A stretch of 11,971 nucleotides of DNA from an uncultured Erysipelotrichaceae bacterium (GTDB lineage: Bacteria; Bacillota_I; Bacilli_A; RFN20; CAG-288): positions 1-11,971 of the forward strand of contig CACXYG010000024.1 in NCBI GenBank assembly GCA_902771745.1. Direction: 5' to 3'. How positions within the stretch are numbered: position 1 is the first letter of the stretch; every line of letters starts with the position of its first letter. A program made the translations under genes and the position numbers. Under the pieces are notes generated by a model. That model worked only from the letters and a program-made list of their open reading frames with translations. It did not search any database and was not told the DNA's origin. Of the stretch, positions 7,550 through 11,971 are shown piece by piece.

Positions 7550-7960
7550 TCATTGTCTACTCGTCTCACCTTGTGCAAAATATCCTATGATCGCTTTTCT
7601 GGTGATAATCCCCATAAAGATGTCATGATCATCTAAAACAGGGACAAAGTTTTGGCTCATAGCTAGACTAAGCAGTTCATCCATACTGGCATCGTAACGA
7701 ATGGCCACATATTTTCTGTTACGAGTAACAGATAAAATATTTACCGACTCACTTTTCTTTAAGGTCATATTCGGATGTTTTTTCACAAACCAAAATAAAT
7801 CACCCTCGGAAACAGTGTCGATATATTTGCCATTCTCATCCAGTATCGGAATCGCAGTGTATTTGAGATAGTCTAGTTTTTCCGCAACTTGTCGAAAGGT
7901 GTCAGAAGCCATTACATAGCCGACCTGACTCTTTGGAATCAAGAAAAACAAGATATTCAT
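7550..7960 (-). CDS. Tandem CBS-domain protein (DarB/CbpB-like)
   Basis: A 136-residue soluble protein made of two CBS domains (about 10-62 and 85-130), which together form an adenine-nucleotide-binding module. Typical CBS pieces are visible: YTAIPILDENGKYIDTVSEGDL (34-55, shown in part by AIPILDENGKY) and FVPVLDDHDIFMGIITRKAI in the second repeat. Size and the N-terminal MNILFFLIPKS recall the family of B. subtilis YkuL/DarB and Listeria CbpB, which bind cyclic di-AMP; whether this one does is inference. There is no fused enzyme or membrane domain, so it must act on a partner. It is the first gene of an operon with pyrG. ATG at 7960 is kept because the N-terminal segment looks family-typical, yet no ribosome binding site precedes it and the promoter lies only 11 nt upstream, suggesting a nearly leaderless message. 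Confidence 0.85.
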   Translation of the reverse strand: MNILFFLIPKSQVGYVMASDTFRQVAEKLDYLKYTAIPILDENGKYIDTVSEGDLFWFVKKHPNMTLKKSESVNILSVTRNRKYVAIRYDASMDELLSLAMSQNFVPVLDDHDIFMGIITRKAIIGYFAQGETSRQ

Positions 7961-7971
7961 AACGTAAAAGG

Positions 7972-8000
7972 ATTATAATACGAAAGTTGCTCTCATCAAA
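7972..8000 (-). promoter_or_regulatory. Promoter of the CBS-pyrG operon (very short leader)
   Basis: On the minus strand TATAAT (7977-7972) is preceded by TTTGAT or TTGATG with a 17- or 16-nt spacer. The distance from the -10 to the start codon is only 11 nt, so a start 7 nt after the -10 leaves about 5 nt of leader. No Shine-Dalgarno fits in it. Confidence 0.75.
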
Positions 8001-8202
8001 GAAAAATTTTTGATTTTATATGTCGTTTTCTCATATCAAAACTTGTTTTTCGTGATAACAATAATAGATTTTAGTAAGGGAAAATAAATATTTTTGGGGT
8101 AAATTTTACATAAGAAAACCTATGTATTTTTGAAATGGTAAGAAACAAAAATTTTTTCTTCTTTTTTTGTGAAAATTCAAAGAAAAGAAACCGGTGAAAG
8201 AG
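7978..8202. other. AT-rich divergent intergenic region, no gene seen
   Basis: The spacer between the divergent CBS and metG genes is strongly AT-rich. It contains several weak inverted repeats, for example TTTTGAT (about 8008-8014) with ATCAAAA and ACATA/TATGT flanking AGAAAACC (8108-8125), but none has a terminator U tract or a recognised riboswitch consensus. No T-box signature (AGGGTGG-type antiterminator bulge) is present before metG. Confidence 0.5.
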
Positions 8203-8208
8203 TATAAT
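8203..8208 (+). promoter_or_regulatory. Likely -10 element of the metG promoter
   Basis: TATAAT stands 29 nt before the metG start codon, followed by a strong ribosome binding site AAAGGAGG (8223-8230). No convincing -35 lies at 16-18 nt; the nearest resemblance, TTCAAA at 8177-8182, is 20 nt away. The leader would be about 23 nt, too short for a regulatory RNA. Confidence 0.5.
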
Positions 8209-8237
8209 ATTAAGGCTTTGTTAAAGGAGGCTTTCAT

Positions 8238-9854
8238 ATGGCTGATAACAAAAAGAAAAATTTTTACATCACGACTCCAATTTATTATGCTTCCGGTAAT
8301 ATCCATATCGGACATACCTATTGCTGTGTCGCCACTGACACCATCGCCAGATACAAGCGTTTGGCTGGTTACAACGTCAGATTCATGACCGGTGCTGATG
8401 AACACGGTCAGAAGATTGCAGAGAACGCTGCCAAAGCTGGCAAAACTCCACAACAGTTTGTCGATGATATCTCTGACTCTTTCAAGAAGATCTGGAGTGC
8501 TTTAGACATCTCCTATGATTACTACATCAGAACCACCGATGATTACCATGTCGCTGCCGTCAAAAAAGTCTTCAGCGAATTATTAGAAAAAGGTGATATC
8601 TATCTTGGCGAATACAAGGGCTGGTACTGCACACCAGATGAAACCTTCTGGTCTGATTCCCAGGTCGTTGTCGACGAAGAAGGTAACCACTTCTGCCCTG
8701 ATTGCCATCGTCCTGTCCACATGGATTCCGAACAGGCTTATTTCCTAAACGTCAAGAAGTTTGTCCCATGGCTTTTAGACTTCTATGCCCAGCATCCAGA
8801 TTTCTTTGCCAAGGATAAGATGAATGAAATGATCAATACCTTCATCAAACCTGGCTTAGAAGACTTATGCATCACCAGAACATCCTTCTCCTGGGGTGTA
8901 CCGATCGATGAAGATCCAAAACATGTCATCTATGTCTGGATCGACGCCCTTTTGAACTACCTCACTGGTTTAGGTTTCAAGAGTGCGGATGAATCCTTAC
9001 TCAAGACCTTCTGGGGTGATGATTGTGAAATTGTTCATATCGTCGGTAGAGATATCACGAGATTCCACACCATCTATTGGCCAGTCTTATTAAAGGCTTT
9101 GAATGTCCGTGAACCTGATAAGGTTTTGGTCCATGGCTTACTTCTCACCAAGTCTGGTGTCAAACTCTCCAAGTCCTTAGGTAACGCCTTATCTCCATAC
9201 CCACTCATCGAGAAGTATGGTGTTGATTCTCTTCGTTACTACATGGTCAGAGAAATCCGTTTTGGTGAAGATGGTAACTTCACTCCTACTCAGTTTGTCG
9301 ATAGACTCAACTCCGATTTGGCTAACTCCTATGGTAACCTTGTCAATCGTACCTTATCCATGATGAATAAGTACTTTGAAGGTGTCATCCCAGAATATGC
9401 CCAACCAACAAGTGACTTCACCAAGAAGCTATATGCTGATGTGGAAGAAAAACTCACCCAGTATAACGCCTTCATGGAAGATATGAAGATCACCGAAGGT
9501 GCTGATAAAGCTATCGAGCTTGTCAACCTTGGTAACAAGTACTTCGATGATGTTGCTCCTTGGACACAGGCCAAGAATGGCAACACCGTCTTACTCAAGG
9601 AATGCTTATACGCAGCTAGTGAAATCATTCGTATCGGTTCTATCATCCTTTCCCCAATGATGCCAAACAAGACCAAGGATGCTTTAGATCAGGAAAATGT
9701 CCCTGAAGAATTAAGAACCTTGGATTCTACTCATGTAATCGGTAAGTTATCCAACATCAAGATCAATGAAATCTCTGCTTTATTCCCAAGATTAAAGAAA
9801 GACGATGAAGTGAAATACCTCACCGAATTGATCGACGGTCCATCTGCTAAGTAA
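8238..9854 (+). CDS. metG: Methionyl-tRNA synthetase, short form
   Basis: A 538-residue class I synthetase that charges tRNA-Met with methionine in the cytosol. The Rossmann fold carries TPIYYASGNIHIGH with the HIGH signature at 23-26 and the methionine-pocket segment GADEHGQKI (52-60). The inserted connective domain has Cys131, Cys153 and Cys156 (CPDC), a partial zinc knuckle. The second signature is KLSKS (309-313) in GVKLSKSLGN, a mild variant of KMSKS. An anticodon-binding helical domain follows to about residue 500. The roughly 110-residue C-terminal tRNA-binding (Trbp111/EMAP-like) domain found in B. subtilis MetS (664 residues) is absent, as in mycoplasmas. ATG at 8238 follows AAAGGAGG with 7-nt spacing. 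The gene is a single unit with its own promoter and terminator; no T-box or S-box leader was seen. Confidence 0.97.
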   Translation: MADNKKKNFYITTPIYYASGNIHIGHTYCCVATDTIARYKRLAGYNVRFMTGADEHGQKIAENAAKAGKTPQQFVDDISDSFKKIWSALDISYDYYIRTTDDYHVAAVKKVFSELLEKGDIYLGEYKGWYCTPDETFWSDSQVVVDEEGNHFCPDCHRPVHMDSEQAYFLNVKKFVPWLLDFYAQHPDFFAKDKMNEMINTFIKPGLEDLCITRTSFSWGVPIDEDPKHVIYVWIDALLNYLTGLGFKSADESLLKTFWGDDCEIVHIVGRDITRFHTIYWPVLLKALNVREPDKVLVHGLLLTKSGVKLSKSLGNALSPYPLIEKYGVDSLRYYMVREIRFGEDGNFTPTQFVDRLNSDLANSYGNLVNRTLSMMNKYFEGVIPEYAQPTSDFTKKLYADVEEKLTQYNAFMEDMKITEGADKAIELVNLGNKYFDDVAPWTQAKNGNTVLLKECLYAASEIIRIGSIILSPMMPNKTKDALDQENVPEELRTLDSTHVIGKLSNIKINEISALFPRLKKDDEVKYLTELIDGPSAK

Positions 9855-9858
9855 TACC

Positions 9859-9897
9859 AGGCTGCTTCGGCAGCCTTTTATTGTGTTGTTTTTTTTT
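9859..9897 (+). terminator. metG terminator with UUCG tetraloop
   Basis: AGGCTGC (9859-9865) pairs perfectly with GCAGCCT (9870-9876) around TTCG, an extra-stable tetraloop. TTTT follows, with a second run of T at 9889-9897. It starts 4 nt after the metG stop. Confidence 0.92.
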
Positions 9898-9925
9898 ATC
9901 AAAAATGGGACCCTTTCAGGTCCCA
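9898..9925 (-). terminator. Terminator of the MBL-fold hydrolase gene
   Basis: On the minus strand TGGGACC (9925-9919) pairs with GGTCCCA (9912-9906) around a 6-nt loop, followed by TTTTTGA. It stands back to back with the metG terminator, so the convergent genes each have their own. Confidence 0.85.
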
Positions 9926-9930
9926 CATGA

Positions 9931-10578
9931 TTACTGTAACGCTTCGACGAAATAAGGATTCGTCTCTTTTTCAACACCGAGTCTGGAGATGAAGCCATGA
10001 CCTGGATAGACAACCAGATAATCGCTTAAGGAACTTAATTTTCTTAAAGAATCTCTGACTTGTTCCGGATTGGATGTTTCTAAATCAGTTCTACCGATAG
10101 ATCCTCTAAAGAGAGTATCACCGGTAAATAAGGCATTATCATCTTCAAAGAGATAACAGACACTGCCTTGCGTATGGAATGGTGTCTTGATGACTTTGAA
10201 ACGAAAGCTGTTATGAACTTCGACAGTCTCACCATCTTCTACTGGTATCGTATCAACATTCACGGAGATCTTCTCACCGGTCATGTTAGAAGAGTTGATG
10301 GAAGGATTATTTAAGAGTGGAACATCCTCACTGGCTAAATAAACCGGAACGTTCTTGAATCTCTTCAAGATCTTAGGTAAACCACGGATATGGTCAAAAT
10401 GAGCATGGGTCAGCAAAACACCGGCAACGCCTTCGTAATGTTTTTCAATGTAATCGATAACATCATCTCTGGTCGATCCAATATCGACAATGAGACACTT
10501 CATACCGATTTTTCCGATGACGTAAGTATTAGCGGAGAACTCGTTTGGGTTATCTTCAAAATTAAAAACCTTTACCAT
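9931..10578 (-). CDS. MBL-fold metallo-hydrolase (glyoxalase II-like)
   Basis: A 215-residue cytosolic metallo-beta-lactamase-fold hydrolase. The dinuclear metal site is complete: THAHFDH (57-63: His58, His60, Asp62, His63), His135 in TPFHTQGS, Asp154 in FTGDTLF and His194 in YPGHG. GRTDL (162-166) after the GDTLF segment is typical of the YcbL/glyoxalase II-like branch. The C-terminal helical substrate domain of true glyoxalase II is missing, so this is the compact form, whose substrates are often thioesters but cannot be read from sequence. The chain lacks a signal peptide. ATG at 10578 has a weak AGGA ribosome site 9 nt away. It is a single-gene unit, convergent with metG and divergent from the TM2-like gene. 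Fold certainty is high; substrate unknown. Confidence 0.93.
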   Translation of the reverse strand: MVKVFNFEDNPNEFSANTYVIGKIGMKCLIVDIGSTRDDVIDYIEKHYEGVAGVLLTHAHFDHIRGLPKILKRFKNVPVYLASEDVPLLNNPSINSSNMTGEKISVNVDTIPVEDGETVEVHNSFRFKVIKTPFHTQGSVCYLFEDDNALFTGDTLFRGSIGRTDLETSNPEQVRDSLRKLSSLSDYLVVYPGHGFISRLGVEKETNPYFVEALQ

Positions 10579-10599
10579 TTCTATTAATCCTGTCTATTC

Positions 10600-10629
10600 A
10601 TTATAAATGAATTTAGGGTAAAGTGATAA
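10600..10629 (-). promoter_or_regulatory. Promoter of the MBL-fold hydrolase gene
   Basis: TATAAT at 10605-10600 on the minus strand with TTATCA about 18 nt upstream as a possible -35. Predicted leader is about 15 nt. The -10 is embedded in a small palindrome, TTCATT-ATA-AATGAA (10597-10611). Confidence 0.6.
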
Positions 10630-10771
10630 GTATATGCATTAAAATTTTGCCTTTTGTTTCTTTTTATAAGTTTAAATACATATTTTCTTTGAAAAATATC
10701 GAAAAGCATGTAGAAATTTCAATATATGATGGTTTCTTTCTTTCATTCTTTCATCTAGAGATTCTTTTCGT

Positions 10772-10777
10772 TATAAT
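10772..10777 (+). promoter_or_regulatory. -10 element for the TM2-like gene
   Basis: TATAAT lies 30 nt before the start codon, and GAAGGT (10795-10800) serves as the ribosome site. The -35 region is a pyrimidine-rich run of TTTC units (about 10731-10754) with no good TTGACA match. Confidence 0.55.
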
Positions 10778-10807
10778 AAATAGGCTTTTAAAAAGAAGGT
10801 AATAATC

Positions 10808-11056
10808 ATGGCAAATACAGTTTACGAAGTTAAAGAAGAAAAAGTCGATGGTCTCTTACTCGTCTTTTTGATCTTCTTAGGTTGGTTCGGCGGTGATAAG
10901 TTCTATGCTGCCAAGTCTTTTAAGGGTGGATGGAAGTTCGCTTTGATTAAATTCGCCTACTCCATCATTCTCTTAGGCATCTTATGGAATATCTTTGATA
11001 TCATCCAGGCCTGCAGAAAGAAATACCAGCTCGACTTCAGAGAATACTTCAGATAA
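10808..11056 (+). CDS. Small TM2-like membrane protein
   Basis: An 82-residue protein with two hydrophobic helices (about 15-29 and 44-67) joined by a short turn. The first ends in FLGWFGGDKFYAAKSFKGGW, which matches the TM2-domain pattern in which a Gly-rich helix end leads into a D/H-x-F-Y motif (here GGDKFY, 28-33). The second, ending LWNIFDII, matches the closing half of that domain (usually W-x-x-D). The N-terminal 14 residues are charged (VKEEKVDG) and the tail (CRKKYQLDFREYF) is basic, so both ends probably face the cytoplasm. TM2 proteins have no agreed biochemical role in bacteria. ATG at 10808 follows GAAGGT with 7-nt spacing. The gene is monocistronic if the hairpin at 11071-11117 terminates it. 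Family assignment is by pattern and moderately sure. Confidence 0.75.
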   Translation: MANTVYEVKEEKVDGLLLVFLIFLGWFGGDKFYAAKSFKGGWKFALIKFAYSIILLGILWNIFDIIQACRKKYQLDFREYFR

Positions 11057-11070
11057 GCACATTACACATG

Positions 11071-11117
11071 AAAGTCCCTCTTATATGGTACAATAGTATC
11101 AATTGGAGGGACTTTTT
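11071..11117 (+). terminator. Terminator-like hairpin that encloses the SOR promoter
   Basis: AAAGTCCCTC (11071-11080) pairs perfectly over 10 bp with GAGGGACTTT (11106-11115), with T continuing to 11117. Inside, GGTAC/GTATC (11087-11091/11096-11100, one G-U) adds a second stem. It lies 14 nt after the TM2-like gene and would terminate or dampen its transcript. The 3' arm also contains the GGAGGG ribosome site of the next gene. Confidence 0.7.
11086..11094 (+). promoter_or_regulatory. Extended -10 promoter of the superoxide reductase gene
   Basis: TGGTACAAT is an extended -10 (TGn plus TACAAT at 11089-11094). The predicted start is near 11101, giving a 17-nt leader that keeps the ribosome site GGAGGG but excludes the 5' arm of the surrounding hairpin. 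No good -35 is seen, which is acceptable for an extended -10. Confidence 0.6.
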
Positions 11118-11480
11118 ATGATTAAGTTCTTTAGAAACAAAGAGACGAAAGAAGTCGTTATGGTTCTCAATGATGAGCAGCCAAAAGAAAATGAAGTTGA
11201 GTTGAAGGCGAATGACACCGATGCCGCTCAGGAAAAACACGTTCCTGTCATCGAAGTCGAAGGCAATAAGGTTCATGTTGCTGTCGGTTCCGTCGAACAT
11301 CCAATGACTGAGCCACACTACATCATGTTCATCGTTCTTGTCACTGACAAGAAGGCTGAAATGAAAAAACTTACCCCAACGGATAAGCCAGCCGCTGACT
11401 TTGTCTTAGCCGAAGGCGAAAAGGTTGTTGCTGCTTACGAGTATTGCAACCTCCACGGCCTCTGGGTCAAGAATCTTTAA
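11118..11480 (+). CDS. Superoxide reductase (desulfoferrodoxin family, no centre I cysteines)
   Basis: A 120-residue cytosolic enzyme that reduces superoxide to hydrogen peroxide without making oxygen, an anaerobe's defence. The catalytic Fe(His)4Cys site is complete: EKH (39-41, His41, with the loop Glu39/Lys40), His61 in EHPM, His67 in PHY, and Cys110/His113 in YCNLHGLW. The N-terminal 35 residues resemble the desulforedoxin-like domain of desulfoferrodoxin (MIKFFRNKETKEVV against the usual MKFYRCEHCGNIV) but all four iron-binding cysteines are gone, as in class III enzymes such as that of Treponema. Only one cysteine remains in the protein. ATG at 11118 is preferred over an upstream in-frame ATT-region start because GGAGGG lies 7 nt before it. 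It is preceded by a promoter nested in a hairpin and closed by a terminator. Electron donor unknown; rubredoxin is usual. Confidence 0.93.
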   Translation: MIKFFRNKETKEVVMVLNDEQPKENEVELKANDTDAAQEKHVPVIEVEGNKVHVAVGSVEHPMTEPHYIMFIVLVTDKKAEMKKLTPTDKPAADFVLAEGEKVVAAYEYCNLHGLWVKNL

Positions 11481-11493
11481 TCTCGTATCTCTT

Positions 11494-11515
11494 GGGAGCC
11501 AATTGGCTCCCTTTT
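11494..11515 (+). terminator. Terminator of the superoxide reductase gene
   Basis: GGGAGCC (11494-11500) and GGCTCCC (11505-11511) form a perfect stem with an AATT loop, so the whole 18-nt element is palindromic. TTTT follows. It starts 14 nt after the stop codon. Confidence 0.88.
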
Positions 11516-11526
11516 CATATAATTAA

Positions 11527-11760
11527 TACCAGGATGATTCCTTGGTCACTACCATAGGCATATCCCATCTAAGGGCAGCGCTGTATGTGGCAGTCATCAA
11601 CATGATCCTGTCCAAGGCTGAGAACATGATCACAAGATATGTACTGAAAAAGAAAGACAGCGGCCTCTACTACAAGGCAGCTGTCATCGCCGGTTGCTCA
11701 AAGCTGTTGCGTCTAATCCACGCGATGCTGAGAAACGGCACCTGTTATTCAGAACAATAA
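11527..11760 (+). pseudogene. IS110-family transposase remnant (C-terminal fragment)
   Basis: A frame of 77 codons after TAA at 11524 ends at TAA 11758-11760 and encodes the extreme C-terminus of an IS110/IS116/IS902 transposase (Transposase_20 type). Recognisable blocks are TTIGISHLRAALYVAV, matching the family's ITK-G-SxLRxALY helix, a long charged helix (ITRYVLKKKDSGLYYKAA), and KLLRLIHAMLRNGTCY, matching the closing RKLLRIIYAMLKNGTPY. The RuvC-like DEDD domain and the catalytic serine, which lies upstream of the LRxALY helix, are missing, so it cannot transpose DNA. There is no ATG and no ribosome site; a TTG at 11542 is the first potential start. Base composition is clearly higher in GC than the surrounding spacers. 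The left breakpoint is near 11520, directly after the SOR terminator. Confidence 0.8.
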
Positions 11761-11791
11761 TAGTATAGCTCAATCAATCCATAAATCAATC

Positions 11792-11809
11792 GACGACCTC
11801 TCGGTCGTC
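11792..11809. repeat. Hairpin GACGACC-TCTC-GGTCGTC
   Basis: A perfect 7-bp stem with a TCTC loop. Its 3' arm overlaps the next palindrome by three bases. Flanking ATCAAT (11785-11790) and ATTGAT (11840-11845) could close a three-way junction around this hairpin and the next palindrome. Confidence 0.7.
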
Positions 11810-11832
11810 TGTTTGAGCATGCTCAAACAGAC
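11807..11832. repeat. Perfect 26-nt palindrome centred on GCATGC
   Basis: The sequence reads the same on both strands over 26 nt (left half GTCTGTTTGAGCA), with no spacer. No U tract follows on either strand, so it is not an ordinary terminator. Confidence 0.85.
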
Positions 11833-11887
11833 AGAATGCATTGATGACACTCTCTACGACTTTCACTCGACACGTATATTGTAAATG

Positions 11888-11917
11888 GCAGATGAAGGAT
11901 GGCCATCCTTCATCTGC
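11888..11917. repeat. Perfect 30-nt palindrome centred on GGCC
   Basis: The sequence is identical on both strands over 30 nt (left half GCAGATGAAGGATGG), with no spacer and no following U tract. Together with the 26-nt palindrome 55 nt upstream it makes a tandem palindromic region. Confidence 0.85.
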
Positions 11918-11971
11918 GGCCCTTCCCTTATAATAAGGGGAATGGAAGCCGTCCAAGGTGATGCGGCCCAG

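Larger units (their letters stand above)
11761..11971. other. Palindrome-rich tail after the transposase remnant
   Basis: No supported gene is seen from the transposase stop to the window edge. The stretch is GC-richer than other spacers and holds a short hairpin, two perfect zero-spacer palindromes of 26 and 30 nt, and an imperfect inverted repeat around TTATAATAA (11923-11942). It may be the 3' non-coding end of the IS110-family element or other inserted DNA; the right boundary is not in view. Confidence 0.5.

Noticed and set aside
7961..8237. T-box or SAM riboswitch upstream of metG
   Set aside because: No T-box consensus or S-box core is seen, the stretch is AT-rich, and the likely promoter at 8203-8208 leaves a leader of only about 23 nt.
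11103..11117. Earlier in-frame start for the superoxide reductase
   Set aside because: The segment contains the ribosome binding site itself; ATG at 11118 is spaced 7 nt after GGAGGG.
11494..11511. GGGAGCC-AATT-GGCTCCC as an operator or IS end
   Set aside because: It is followed directly by TTTT and stands just after a stop codon, so an ordinary terminator explains it.
11885..11971. Plus-strand ATG at 11885 opening a frame to the window edge
   Set aside because: There is no ribosome binding site, it starts on the arm of the 30-nt palindrome, and only 29 codons are visible.

Overview
This window looks like chromosomal DNA from a low- to moderate-GC Bacillota, probably an anaerobe. The basis is strong AGGAGG-type ribosome binding sites, consensus TATAAT promoters, dense intrinsic terminators, a guanine-type riboswitch, a NupNOPQ-like nucleoside ABC transporter and a superoxide reductase. 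The short MetRS and general gene style would suit Erysipelotrichia or relatives, but that placement is inference only.

Layout. (1) 3-380 (+): the 3' end of an unrecognised gene, closed by a strong bidirectional hairpin terminator. (2) 5776-428 (-): a four-gene purine nucleoside import operon with its own promoter, a guanine-class aptamer, a hairpin that buries the first Shine-Dalgarno, a BMP-family lipoprotein, a hairpin attenuator, a two-NBD ATPase and two permeases. (3) 7980-5882 (-): a two-gene operon of a tandem-CBS protein (DarB/CbpB-like) and CTP synthase pyrG, with a terminator; the first mRNA appears almost leaderless. (4) 8203-9880 (+): methionyl-tRNA synthetase without the C-terminal tRNA-binding domain, with a UUCG terminator. 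(5) 10605-9898 (-): an MBL-fold (glyoxalase II-like) hydrolase. (6) 10772-11117 (+): a small TM2-like membrane protein. (7) 11071-11515 (+): a superoxide reductase whose promoter lies in the loop of a terminator-like hairpin. (8) 11527-11971: a 5'-truncated IS110-family transposase remnant, followed by GC-richer DNA with two long perfect palindromes.

How the parts fit. Nucleotide metabolism dominates the left half: guanine-responsive nucleoside import, and CTP synthesis coupled to a nucleotide-sensing CBS protein. The right half holds housekeeping and stress genes (MetRS, hydrolase, SOR) in single-gene units separated by terminators, ending in degraded mobile DNA. No CRISPR array, tRNA or rRNA was seen. 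The items most worth a second look are the riboswitch expression platform, the near-leaderless CBS gene, the SOR promoter nested inside a terminator, and the palindrome-rich tail after the IS110 remnant, which could hold a bridge-RNA-type structure.
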